Shown piece by piece: positions 14,353 through 21,179 of a DNA stretch of 41,222 nt. Within the stretch, counting starts at the first letter, position 1, and each line of letters opens with the position of its first letter. The position numbers and the translations under genes are program-made. The notes beneath the pieces were generated by a model. The model was not told where the DNA came from. It made no database searches and saw only the letters and a program-made list of their open reading frames with translations. This stretch comes from an uncultured Phascolarctobacterium sp. (GTDB lineage Bacteria > Bacillota > Negativicutes > Acidaminococcales > Acidaminococcaceae), in contig URGS01000014.1 in assembly GCA_900547415.1 (NCBI GenBank), forward strand, positions 1 to 41,222, in the 5' to 3' direction.

Positions 14353-14435
14353 ATATTCTTCACTCCTTAGAACATGTGTTTTGATTATTTTAATGATTAT
14401 TTATTTTCTTATAGATGATTTAATATCTTTTTTTA

Positions 14436-14710
14436 GGGTGTCTATTTGTAGTATTTATTTTTTCTTGAATTATAGAGTGAGACATATTTTATGTCAATTG
14501 GGTGTCCATTTGTAGTATTTGCTTCTTTTTGGGTGTCCATTTGTAGTATTTATCATTTTTGGGGTGTCCATTTGTAGCATTTGCTATTTTTTTAGGGTGT
14601 CTATTTGTAGCATTTGCTATTTTTTTAGGGTGTCTATTTGTAGTATTTACAGTTTTTTGGGTGTCCATTTGTAGTATTTGCCTCTTTTGGGGTGTCTATT
14701 TGTAGTATTT
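14436..14710. repeat. oriV: Iteron array of the replication origin (8 copies)
   Basis: Eight direct repeats of consensus GGTGTCYATTTGTAGYATTT (preceded by one more G) begin at 14436, 14500, 14531, 14562, 14595, 14628, 14659 and 14690. The spacing is 31-33 bp, about three helical turns, except a 64-bp step between the first two, as if one copy had been lost. All point the same way, toward the DnaA box, and lie directly upstream of the Rep_3 gene. This is the usual plan of iteron plasmids. Spacers are T-rich and unrelated to the repeat. Confidence 0.95.
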
Positions 14711-14716
14711 AAAAAG

Positions 14717-14725
14717 TTATCCACA
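14717..14725 (+). promoter_or_regulatory. DnaA box of oriV
   Basis: TTATCCACA is a perfect DnaA box, 7 bp after the last iteron. It fits host DnaA helping the Rep protein open the origin. Confidence 0.85.
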
Positions 14726-14765
14726 GGCTCTAACCCTAGGCTGTATCAGGGTTTTCAAGCATTTC

Positions 14766-14821
14766 CTCGCGTGCGTGTACGCGCGCGCGAGTTGTTGTTG
14801 TTTATTTATAATAACAACAAC
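14766..14821. repeat. Two adjoining inverted repeats beside the origin
   Basis: A GC-rich alternating purine-pyrimidine dyad (14766-14791, arms CTCGCGTGCGTGT and ACGCGCGCGCGAG, two G-T pairs) is followed by an AT-rich repeat GTTGTTGTT (14791-14799) with AACAACAAC (14813-14821). The GC spike is conspicuous in a very AT-rich region. Alternating CG can adopt Z-DNA or cruciform structure; a role in origin opening or as a replication barrier is inference. The remaining stretch from 14822 to 15024 holds short repeats of ATGTTATA-like words and no gene. Confidence 0.7.
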
Positions 14822-15024
14822 TATAATACGTATAAGTATATAAGTATTTTATACTGGATGAAGAAAAGCTATTTTTTCACTGTTTTCCTTGCATTTTAAT
14901 GCTTAGTTAACAAATGTTATAGTTTAGTTAAAATATGTTATATTTATTTTTTGGCGTCTAGGCTTGTAGATTTTAATTTAATTTGCTATAATTGTTTTGT
15001 CGATTTAATTTTCATCCAAAGTTT

Positions 15025-15045
15025 TTGTAAACTTATAGTTTACAA
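15025..15045. promoter_or_regulatory. Perfect operator-like inverted repeat upstream of the HTH gene
   Basis: Arms TTGTAAACT (15025-15033) and AGTTTACAA (15037-15045) are perfect and separated by TAT. TTGTAA at 15025-15030 with TATATG at 15048-15053 could be a promoter overlapping it. It lies 68 bp before the regulator gene and may be its own operator. Confidence 0.6.
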
Positions 15046-15112
15046 TCTATATGTTAATTATACACCAAAACACCGATAAAATAAAGGTTTTTCCGAGATT
15101 TTAGGAGTTTTT

Positions 15113-15730
15113 ATGAATGATTTAAATTTAACTCTTGGTTCAAAAGTAAAACAACTTCGTACTAGCCACAATTTAACTTTGGCTGATTTAGGCTGCATTT
15201 TGAATTTTACCAGCAGGATGTACTGTTCTCAGGTAGAATCCGGTAGTCGTGGCCTTACTTGTGCATATGTCTATAAGCTTGCAAATGCCTTTGGTGTATC
15301 GCTTAATTGGCTTTTTGGTCTTAGTGATGAGCCTTATGATAACGAGCATTTACTGCGTCTCGAAGAAAGCTTGATCCATGCAACTGTCAAAATTCAAGAT
15401 ATGGATTTTGAAGTGTTGAATACCAGGGCTTTTCCTGCTGATTATCTTTCTGCCGAAACTAGACAGCAAAACTACTCTTTGTCTTGTAGAGCTAATATCT
15501 GTTTTTTGATGCACAATTTGTCAATTGGCACGATTTTGTCATATGTCGAAGTATACCAACTTGATGATCTGCCTGAATGTAACTTTCTTGGCTATGATGT
15601 GAATGGTGGTAAAGCTATAGCAATTCCTGATAATTTTTATTACGATACAGCTCGTGCCAGAGTCTATTTTGATTTGCTGGATAAGCTTGTTAAAAATCCG
15701 AATATGAAGCCAGTTTTTGAGCTACCTTAA
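15113..15730 (+). CDS. XRE/cI-type helix-turn-helix regulator
   Basis: The 205-aa product has an N-terminal helix-turn-helix of about 65 residues (LGSKVKQLRTSHNLTLADLGCIL ... QVESGSRGLTCAYVYKLANAFGVSLNWLFG) typical of XRE/lambda-repressor proteins. The last 135 residues are not a recognisable peptidase, so it is not a LexA-like self-cleaving repressor. The start has an AGGAG site 5 bp before the ATG. It is the only long plus-strand gene in the element, transcribed away from the origin and towards the tRNA end, and its base composition is higher in GC than the replication genes to its left. An autogenous operator lies upstream. It may repress the element's replication or transfer genes; the target is unknown. 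Confidence 0.8.
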   Translation: MNDLNLTLGSKVKQLRTSHNLTLADLGCILNFTSRMYCSQVESGSRGLTCAYVYKLANAFGVSLNWLFGLSDEPYDNEHLLRLEESLIHATVKIQDMDFEVLNTRAFPADYLSAETRQQNYSLSCRANICFLMHNLSIGTILSYVEVYQLDDLPECNFLGYDVNGGKAIAIPDNFYYDTARARVYFDLLDKLVKNPNMKPVFELP

Positions 15731-15853
15731 TGCGTTTTTATGTTTTTAATAACTATATTTCTAGTTAATCAGCAATGATATTATTTAAACTATTTAAACT
15801 ATTTTAAAATAATAAAATCCATATTTTTGCAATTTATACAAAAATACGGATTT

Positions 15854-15898
15854 CTACGAATCAAAAGGTCGCAGGTTCGAATCCTGCCGGGGCCACCA
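15854..15898 (+). tRNA. 3' half of tRNA-Arg(ACG): element attachment scar (att)
   Basis: From 15854 the sequence reads the anticodon loop CTACGAA (anticodon ACG), 3' anticodon-stem strand, variable loop AGGTC, T-stem GCAGG with loop TTCGAAT, CCTGC, the acceptor strand CGGGGCC, A and CCA. The 5' half of the tRNA is missing. Upstream bases do not complete the anticodon stem. This is where a tyrosine integrase crosses over, in the anticodon loop. A terminator follows at once, so this is the original 3' end of the host gene. The intact or rebuilt tRNA should lie beyond the left edge of the window. Confidence 0.9.
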
Positions 15899-15908
15899 TT
15901 GAAATTGA

Positions 15909-15934
15909 ACGACTTCTTCGGAAGTCGTTTTTTT
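15909..15934 (+). terminator. Terminator of the tRNA-Arg gene
   Basis: Stem ACGACTTC/GAAGTCGT closed by a TTCG tetraloop, followed by seven T. It belongs to the host tRNA transcript. The region 15731-15853 before it holds no gene. Confidence 0.9.
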
Positions 15935-16022
15935 ATTGCCTAAGTAAGCATCTCCTTGCATTCACCAGAATACACACCTATAATAAAGCTAAGCGAACTT
16001 ATCACCATTGGAGGTGTTCTAT

Positions 16023-16430
16023 ATGAAAAAGCTTATTTTAACTATGTGTCTACTGATGCTTACTGCTGCAGCTCAAGCTGCTCCTACCCTGCCCACAGAT
16101 TTTACTCCTCATACAGCAGCTCTTACACCTGCTCAAAAAGCAATGCTTCAGGAACAAATTGCTCTAAGCCGCGTCTCCAAGGATGGTTACTATAAGGGTA
16201 TATTTTTAGCAGGCAAGGTCAAGGTAGTAGAAAACTTTCCTGATTTGAAGGTAAAGATAGTTAACCACTTTCCCGACTTAAAAGTACGACGTGTGGACCA
16301 CTTCCCCGATGATATTGGCGAATGGCAATTTGTAGAATACGGAGAAAACTTCCGCATTAAATTCGTAGAACATTTTGAGAATATTACCATAAAATTTGTT
16401 GACCATTTTCCCGGTGTAAATAAAATCTGA
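16023..16430 (+). CDS. Secreted repeat protein, possible 7(1) septoil-knot type
   Basis: The 135-aa product has a signal peptide (MKKLILTMCLLMLTAAAQA-AP). From residue 58 it consists of about seven short repeats of 10-11 residues of the form (K/R)(V/I)KxVxxFPD: VKVVENFPDL, VKIVNHFPDL, VRRVDHFPD, then WQFVEYGEN, IKFVEHFEN, IKFVDHFPG. This resembles small exported domains called 7(1) septoil knots, which thread into a deep knot; I give this tentatively. Function unknown; the protein is likely periplasmic. The ATG at 16023 is preferred to 16008 because GGAGGTG lies before it. It is monocistronic, ending in a strong terminator. Confidence 0.75.
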   Translation: MKKLILTMCLLMLTAAAQAAPTLPTDFTPHTAALTPAQKAMLQEQIALSRVSKDGYYKGIFLAGKVKVVENFPDLKVKIVNHFPDLKVRRVDHFPDDIGEWQFVEYGENFRIKFVEHFENITIKFVDHFPGVNKI

Positions 16431-16490
16431 AAAAGCTGACATTATAAACTGCTTATGCTGATGAAACAAAAGTAGCTTCATAAAACCAAG

Positions 16491-16542
16491 AAAGACTAGA
16501 ATTGAGGTAATTTTATCAACACCTCAAATTCCAGTCTTTTTT
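16491..16542 (+). terminator. Intrinsic terminator
   Basis: A long imperfect stem (AGACTAGAATTGAGGT with ACCTCAAATTCCAGTCT) and a T6 run follow the secreted-protein gene. Confidence 0.85.
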
Positions 16543-16644
16543 ACTTTTGGTAAATATCTGCTAATAAACTGCAGCTCCACGCTAAATAAATTTTCCGCTT
16601 TTTTCAGTTGCAGTTTTTGTCATATCCAAGCCGCTGCTCTTATA

Positions 16645-17868
16645 TTAAACAACTTGGAAAATATAGAATTTTAAATAATTGGTTTCAGGTACATTCCACA
16701 AAATAGGATGGTCAGGTCCCTGTTGGCGTGCCTCAATCTGCCTGAGGGAAACATTAGCATCCTTAGCTGCTTCACGCAGCATTTCCACAAAGAACTCTTC
16801 CTTCATGAAATGAGAGCAGGAGCAGGTTGCCAAATAACCGCCACGAGGCAAAAGCTTCATCGCCTTAAGGTTGATTTCCTTGTAGCCGCGGATAGCATTT
16901 TTAACAGTGCTGCCGGATTTGGTAAAGGCAGGCGGATCAAGAATAATAAAGTCATATTCTCTGGAATGCTCATTAGCAAGCTTGGTCAGCAAATCAAACA
17001 CATTAGCCTGCAGACCATGCATAACATCGCCGTAGCCGTTGATTTCTGCATTATGATCAGCCATCTGCACAGCTTCAGCGCTGATATCTACTGCAGTTAC
17101 GGAGGCAGCACCGCCCTGAGCCGCGTTCAGAGCAAAGGAGCCAGTATGAGTAAAGCAATCCAATGCATGCTTACCCTTGGCAATTTTGGCAATAGCCTGA
17201 CGGTTGTACTTTTGGTCAAGGAAGAAGCCCGTCTTTTGTCCGTTTTCCACATCTACAGTATATTTGATGCCGTTTTCTACAATCTCAGTAGTCACTGCAC
17301 CAGGCTCAGGAGTCAGCTCGGACTGGAACCAGCCCTTATTTTCCTCCATACCTTCCAGCAAACGAATTTTAACATCGTTGCGCTCATAAAGGCCGCGGAT
17401 TTCCTGTCCCAGCTCACCCATAATCTTCAGCAACAAATTAAAGAGCATTTCCTTGCGCAGCTCCGTACCTAAGGACAGGGTTTGAGTAACAAGAATATCA
17501 TTAAAGCGGTCCACAGTAAGACCAGGGAACTGATCTGCTTCGCCAAAGATCAGACGGCAGCATTTAAAATCATCTTCACCCATAACAGTCAGACGATAAT
17601 CAAGAGCATAACGGAGACGACGCTCCCAAAAAGCCTCGTCAAACTTGTCATTAGCATTAGTAGAAATGATACGGACACGGATCTTGGAATTGTCATTGAC
17701 AAATCCTGTGCCAAGATATTTGCCCTTGCTGGTTACTACATCTACCAAATCGCCATTTTGGTATTCACCCTCAACATTAGTAACCTCATCGCCATATACC
17801 CAGGGATGACCGCCGCGAGCAGCACGCTCTCCCTTGGGAGTTATATAAAACTTAGGATATTTACGCAT
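16645..17868 (-). CDS. rlmI: 23S rRNA (cytosine-C5) methyltransferase, RlmI type
   Basis: The 407-aa product starts with a PUA domain (residues 1-75, GHPWVYGDEVTNVEG), then a middle region with the YERNDVKIRLLEG segment, and the SAM-dependent methyltransferase domain with LDCFTHTGSFALNAA (SAM-binding loop), DPPAFTKSG (motif IV) and the catalytic cysteines in CSCSHFM. RlmI methylates C5 of a cytosine in 23S rRNA. The length matches the family (about 390-410). It has a GAGG site before the ATG. It is separated from sfsA upstream by 230 bp without a gene. Confidence 0.9.
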   Translation of the reverse strand: MRKYPKFYITPKGERAARGGHPWVYGDEVTNVEGEYQNGDLVDVVTSKGKYLGTGFVNDNSKIRVRIISTNANDKFDEAFWERRLRYALDYRLTVMGEDDFKCCRLIFGEADQFPGLTVDRFNDILVTQTLSLGTELRKEMLFNLLLKIMGELGQEIRGLYERNDVKIRLLEGMEENKGWFQSELTPEPGAVTTEIVENGIKYTVDVENGQKTGFFLDQKYNRQAIAKIAKGKHALDCFTHTGSFALNAAQGGAASVTAVDISAEAVQMADHNAEINGYGDVMHGLQANVFDLLTKLANEHSREYDFIILDPPAFTKSGSTVKNAIRGYKEINLKAMKLLPRGGYLATCSCSHFMKEEFFVEMLREAAKDANVSLRQIEARQQGPDHPILWNVPETNYLKFYIFQVV

Positions 17869-18102
17869 CTTTTAACCTCACTCACATAAAATAATAGTAT
17901 TTCAAGCTTAATGTATGTACAGTATATCACATTTTTTCGGACTTTGTCGACAAGCTCACAGTGCAAGAAAACTCCCCAAAATACTTGTACTTTCTGCAAA
18001 GGGCCTGACCTTTTTGCAAAAGCTCAAGAGCTTATCAAAAAATCTCAGCAAATTTATCTATGCTATTTTACAAAATCCAGATAGCTGTATTAAAAAAATT
18101 TT

Positions 18103-18783
18103 CTATAGCTGCACAGGAATTTCCCGGGTAATTTTTAAGCTGTCTACAGCAACGGCACACTCGTAAGCATATATTTGCACGCCTACTGATTTAGCCTTGC
18201 TCAAGGCCTCGCCAAATTCAGCGTGAGTTTGCCAGTTAGGCATAAAATATTTCATACCACTCATCTGAACAACAAAGATAATGGCACACTCGCAGCCACT
18301 CTGAACCAATTCCGCCAGCTCACGCACGTGCTTAACGCCTCTTTCTGTAGGTGCATCAGGAAATTTTACTACGCCATCCTCTTCCAGGGTAACACCCTTA
18401 ACCTCAATAAACATCTTCTTGCCTACTGTTTCCAGATAGAAGTCAAAACGGGAATCACCATGAGTATATTCAGGCTTTAGCAAAGTCATCTCGCCAAAAG
18501 GATGTTTTTCCTTAAGCCATTCCTGAACCACTTTATTAGGAGCTTGAGAATCCATATTAATCAAAATATCTCCCTTTTTGACAGCTATGAGAGAATATTT
18601 AGTCTTACGCTTGGCATCATCATGATGCTGTACATAAATAGTACAGCCAGGAACAAGCAGCTCCTTACAGCGACCAGTGTTTTTAACATGGCAGACCTCT
18701 TCCTGCCCATTTACCTCTATATGAGCAATAAAGCGATTAGGACGGGAAAGGAAGCGTGCCTCCAGCATATTCTTATATTGCAT
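18103..18783 (-). CDS. sfsA: SfsA, sugar-fermentation-stimulation nuclease-like protein
   Basis: The 226-aa product matches SfsA along its length: an N-terminal OB-like part (ARFLSRPNRFIAHIEVNGQEEVCHVKNTGRCKELL) and the nuclease-like core with ESRFDFYLE replaced here by DSRFDFYLETVGKKMFIEVKGVTLEEDG, in which the D...E-V-K of a PD-(D/E)XK fold is visible, and a C-terminal motif ERGVKHVREL. SfsA was named for an effect on maltose use in E. coli; its biochemical role is unsettled. The start is supported by AGAGG 7 bp before the ATG. Confidence 0.9.
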   Translation of the reverse strand: MQYKNMLEARFLSRPNRFIAHIEVNGQEEVCHVKNTGRCKELLVPGCTIYVQHHDDAKRKTKYSLIAVKKGDILINMDSQAPNKVVQEWLKEKHPFGEMTLLKPEYTHGDSRFDFYLETVGKKMFIEVKGVTLEEDGVVKFPDAPTERGVKHVRELAELVQSGCECAIIFVVQMSGMKYFMPNWQTHAEFGEALSKAKSVGVQIYAYECAVAVDSLKITREIPVQL

Positions 18784-18963
18784 TTTTACCTCTTATTTTT
18801 ATAACACAAGCTTATAGCTATATTCTTCACTTTTAAGAATTCAACCTATACAATATCCACGGACAAATTTCTACTTAAACAAGCTCAATTTTTATTTAAA
18901 AGCAACTGCCCATTTTAATATTATTGCTATACATTTCTATAGTATTAGTTTATACTGTCCTCT

Positions 18964-19311
18964 TTACCATTTTCTATACTTCCATGCAGCTGCGGCCTGA
19001 ACAGCAAACATTACTATTGAAATTATTATCAAAAGCTGATGTGCCGTAAAGGGCTTAAAAAACCAGCTCATCTTAACTAAATCAGACGAATCTACAGCAA
19101 TCCAAGAAGAAATAAAGCTTAATACGTTGCCAAAAAAAACAAGCTGAACGTGGTTAGTTTTTATAGCCGTCCAACACAAACCGCCAAAAGCAGCCGCAAC
19201 TGCGCCATAGGACAGCATTGCATGTCCGGACAAATCTCCGTCCAAGCCTAGGAAAACATAGGGAATAATATATGCAGTTAAAATAACCGCCTTTGTCAAA
19301 AATTTATCCAT
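18964..19311 (-). CDS. Small integral membrane protein, 115 aa
   Basis: Unrecognised. Three to four hydrophobic segments are visible (about residues 7-24, 33-51, 57-73 and 90-108: AVILTAYIIPYVFL, YGAVAAAFGGLCWTA, LVFFGNVLSFISSWIAV, LIIISIVMFAVQAAAAW). The start at 19311 was chosen for the GAGG site that precedes it; the longer frame from 19323 would place that site inside the gene. It lies downstream of the metQ transcript after a terminator, so it is separate from it. It does not resemble the MetI permease. Confidence 0.6.
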   Translation of the reverse strand: MDKFLTKAVILTAYIIPYVFLGLDGDLSGHAMLSYGAVAAAFGGLCWTAIKTNHVQLVFFGNVLSFISSWIAVDSSDLVKMSWFFKPFTAHQLLIIISIVMFAVQAAAAWKYRKW

Positions 19312-19367
19312 AGAAACCTCCATTCCTCATAATATAATACATTAAAACTCTACCTACTACAATAAAA

Positions 19368-19394
19368 AACGGCACAGCCTAAGCCATGCCGTTT
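19368..19394 (-). terminator. Terminator of metQ
   Basis: Stem AAACGGCA/TGCCGTTT with a 12-nt loop, followed by T6 on the minus strand, 34 bp after the metQ stop. Confidence 0.85.
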
Positions 19395-19427
19395 GAAACT
19401 TTTTATGAAATTTTATTTCCTAACAAA

Positions 19428-20240
19428 TCAGAATGCAGGAACAACTGCGCCTTTATATTTCTCTTCGATGAATTGCTTCACCTCAGGAGATTGCAAAGCT
19501 TTCATCAGCTTTTGAATTTCCGGACGCTTTTCGTCGCCTTTACGAACAGCTACGATATTAGCATAGGGAGATTCTTTAGGCTCAGTAAAGAGAGAATCTT
19601 TAACAGGGTTCAGGTTTGCTTCCATAGCGAAGTTGGAATTGATTACGGACAAATCAGTGTCATCCATGGAACGAGGCAGCAGAGCAGCTTCAATTTCGAT
19701 GATTTGCAGCTTTTTGTCGTTACCGGTAATATCGCCAATGGTAGCTTTTACGCCAACGCCGTCCTTCAGCTTCAGCAGCTTAGCGCTTTCCAACAGTGCC
19801 AGCGCGCGGCCGCCATTGGAGGGATCGTTAGGAATAGCAATTTTAGCACCATTAGGAATAGAGTTGATGTCTTTAATAGTTTTAGAATAGATACCCATAG
19901 GCTCAATATGTACCTTGCCTGCAGAAATCAGAGGCATTTTGCGCTCGCTGGCAAAGGTTTCCAGATAAGGTTCATGTTGGAAGAAGTTTGCATCCAGCTC
20001 TTTATCATTCAGGGACAGATTGGGTTTTACATAGTCGCTGAATTCGATGATTTGCAGGTCAACGCCATCTTTAGCCAAAGAGCCTTTAATGTGGTTCAGA
20101 ATTTCAGCATGAGGTACAGCAGTTGCACCTACTTTAACTACAGTCTTGCCATCTGCAACATTCTTTTCACCACCGCCACAGCCAGCTGCCACAACAGCCA
20201 AGCTTATTAACGCCAACAAAGCAACTAACAATTTTTTCAT
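19428..20240 (-). CDS. metQ: Methionine ABC transporter substrate-binding lipoprotein
   Basis: The 270-aa product has a lipoprotein signal (lipobox VVAAGC, Cys21) and the NlpA/MetQ fold with KVGATAVPHAEIL, the FSDYVKPNLSLNDKELDANFFQH segment and IAIPNDPSNGGRALALL. MetQ binds methionine on the outer side of the membrane and delivers it to the MetN-MetI transporter. MetN and MetI are not adjacent here, so this is an orphan or a distant part of the system. A SAM-I riboswitch in its 5' leader shows it responds to S-adenosylmethionine, in agreement with the assignment. Confidence 0.92.
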   Translation of the reverse strand: MKKLLVALLALISLAVVAAGCGGGEKNVADGKTVVKVGATAVPHAEILNHIKGSLAKDGVDLQIIEFSDYVKPNLSLNDKELDANFFQHEPYLETFASERKMPLISAGKVHIEPMGIYSKTIKDINSIPNGAKIAIPNDPSNGGRALALLESAKLLKLKDGVGVKATIGDITGNDKKLQIIEIEAALLPRSMDDTDLSVINSNFAMEANLNPVKDSLFTEPKESPYANIVAVRKGDEKRPEIQKLMKALQSPEVKQFIEEKYKGAVVPAF

Positions 20241-20291
20241 AATACTTCACTCCTTATTTTATCTAACACATCTCTAGAGTATCTTAACAAG

Positions 20292-20432
20292 AAAAAAACT
20301 CTTTCACGAGGAAAGAGCGCTTCTGCCTTCCTCTCATCTTTCAAGATTATTCTTGCAGGATGTAGCACCATAACCAATGGTCTGGTTGCCGGGCGTCATC
20401 GGGCCTGTTCCCTCGACCACTCTTGATAAGAG
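20292..20432 (-). promoter_or_regulatory. SAM-I (S-box) riboswitch controlling metQ
   Basis: The minus-strand leader contains the S-box signature: P1 (20425-20432 with 20331-20338), GAGGGA, CAGGCCCGATGA and CCCGGCAACC in order, followed by a terminator (CTCTTTC 20299-20305 with GAAAGAG 20311-20317) and a T-run. SAM binding should favour the terminator and switch off metQ when methionine is plentiful. Confidence 0.97.
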
Positions 20433-20562
20433 CGTGTTATTGAAATTTGGTGTTATATTAACTCAAAGAGATATTTTTGTCAAGAAATTTTGCCTTAAAA
20501 ATTGTGTATACATAAATTAATATGTATTTTGTAAATAATGAAACGAAAATACTATAAAAGAA

Positions 20563-20590
20563 CAAGCCGTTGGAAAATTCCAACGGCTTG
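20563..20590 (-). terminator. Terminator of the fumarase operon
   Basis: A perfect 13-bp stem (CAAGCCGTTGGAA) with a 2-nt loop lies 10 bp after the fumarase beta stop. The T-run is weak. Confidence 0.8.
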
Positions 20591-20600
20591 AGTAATTCAT

Positions 20601-21167
20601 TTATTCTTGACTATATTTAGCAATGCCTTCCTTGTAAAAGTCATTACCATAGCTGTCAATACATACGATTGCAGGGAAATTTTCTACCTCATAGCGACGA
20701 ATTGCTTCAGGGCCAAGGTCTTCAAAGGCAATCATTTCTTCACCCTTGATAGATTGGCTGATTACAGCTGCAGCACCGCCAATAGCTACGAAGTATACTG
20801 CACCATGCTTAACGCAGGCATCAATAACCTCTTGGCTGCGCAGACCCTTACCAATCATGCCGCGCATACCCTGCTCAATCATAGCAGGAGTATATTTGTC
20901 CATACGACCACTGGTAGTAGGACCAGCACTGCCTACAACTTCACCGGGCTTGGTGGGAGCAGGACCAACATAATAAATTACATTGTCCTTCAAGTCCAAG
21001 GGCAGAGCTTCGCCGCGTCCCAATGCCTCATACATGCGCTTGTGAGCAGCATCACGAGCAGTATAAATATAACCGCTGATGCGAACTACGTCACCAGCAT
21101 GCAAATCCTTTACAGTCTCCGCAGTAAGGGGAGCTTTAATATATTTTACTACAGCACCTTCACTCAT
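20601..21167 (-). CDS. fumB: Fumarate hydratase class I, beta subunit
   Basis: The 188-aa product is the swivelling C-terminal subunit of class I fumarase: KAPLTAETVKDLHAGDVV, IYTARDAAHKRMYEALG, the YYVGPAPTKPGEVVGSAGPTTSGRMDKYTP segment and the GGAAAV motif. With the alpha subunit it reversibly hydrates fumarate to malate. It directly follows the alpha gene, 12 bp away, in the malic-enzyme operon. The symbol is provisional: a tartrate dehydratase beta subunit has the same layout, but the context with malic enzyme supports fumarase. Confidence 0.9.
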   Translation of the reverse strand: MSEGAVVKYIKAPLTAETVKDLHAGDVVRISGYIYTARDAAHKRMYEALGRGEALPLDLKDNVIYYVGPAPTKPGEVVGSAGPTTSGRMDKYTPAMIEQGMRGMIGKGLRSQEVIDACVKHGAVYFVAIGGAAAVISQSIKGEEMIAFEDLGPEAIRRYEVENFPAIVCIDSYGNDFYKEGIAKYSQE

Positions 21168-21179
21168 GATACTTCCTCC

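Noticed and set aside
14436..14710. Direct repeats that could be a short CRISPR array
   Set aside because: The 21-bp repeats are not palindromic, spacers are only 10-12 bp and T-rich, and the array directly precedes a Rep_3 gene and a DnaA box. It is an iteron set.
14678..14899. Plus-strand frame of 73 codons across the origin
   Set aside because: It overlaps iterons, the DnaA box and dyads, has no ribosome-binding site and an unlikely amino-acid composition.
18103..18783. SfsA as a possible restriction-like nuclease of a defence system
   Set aside because: The whole protein matches SfsA, which is common in chromosomes, and no methylase or other defence genes are near.
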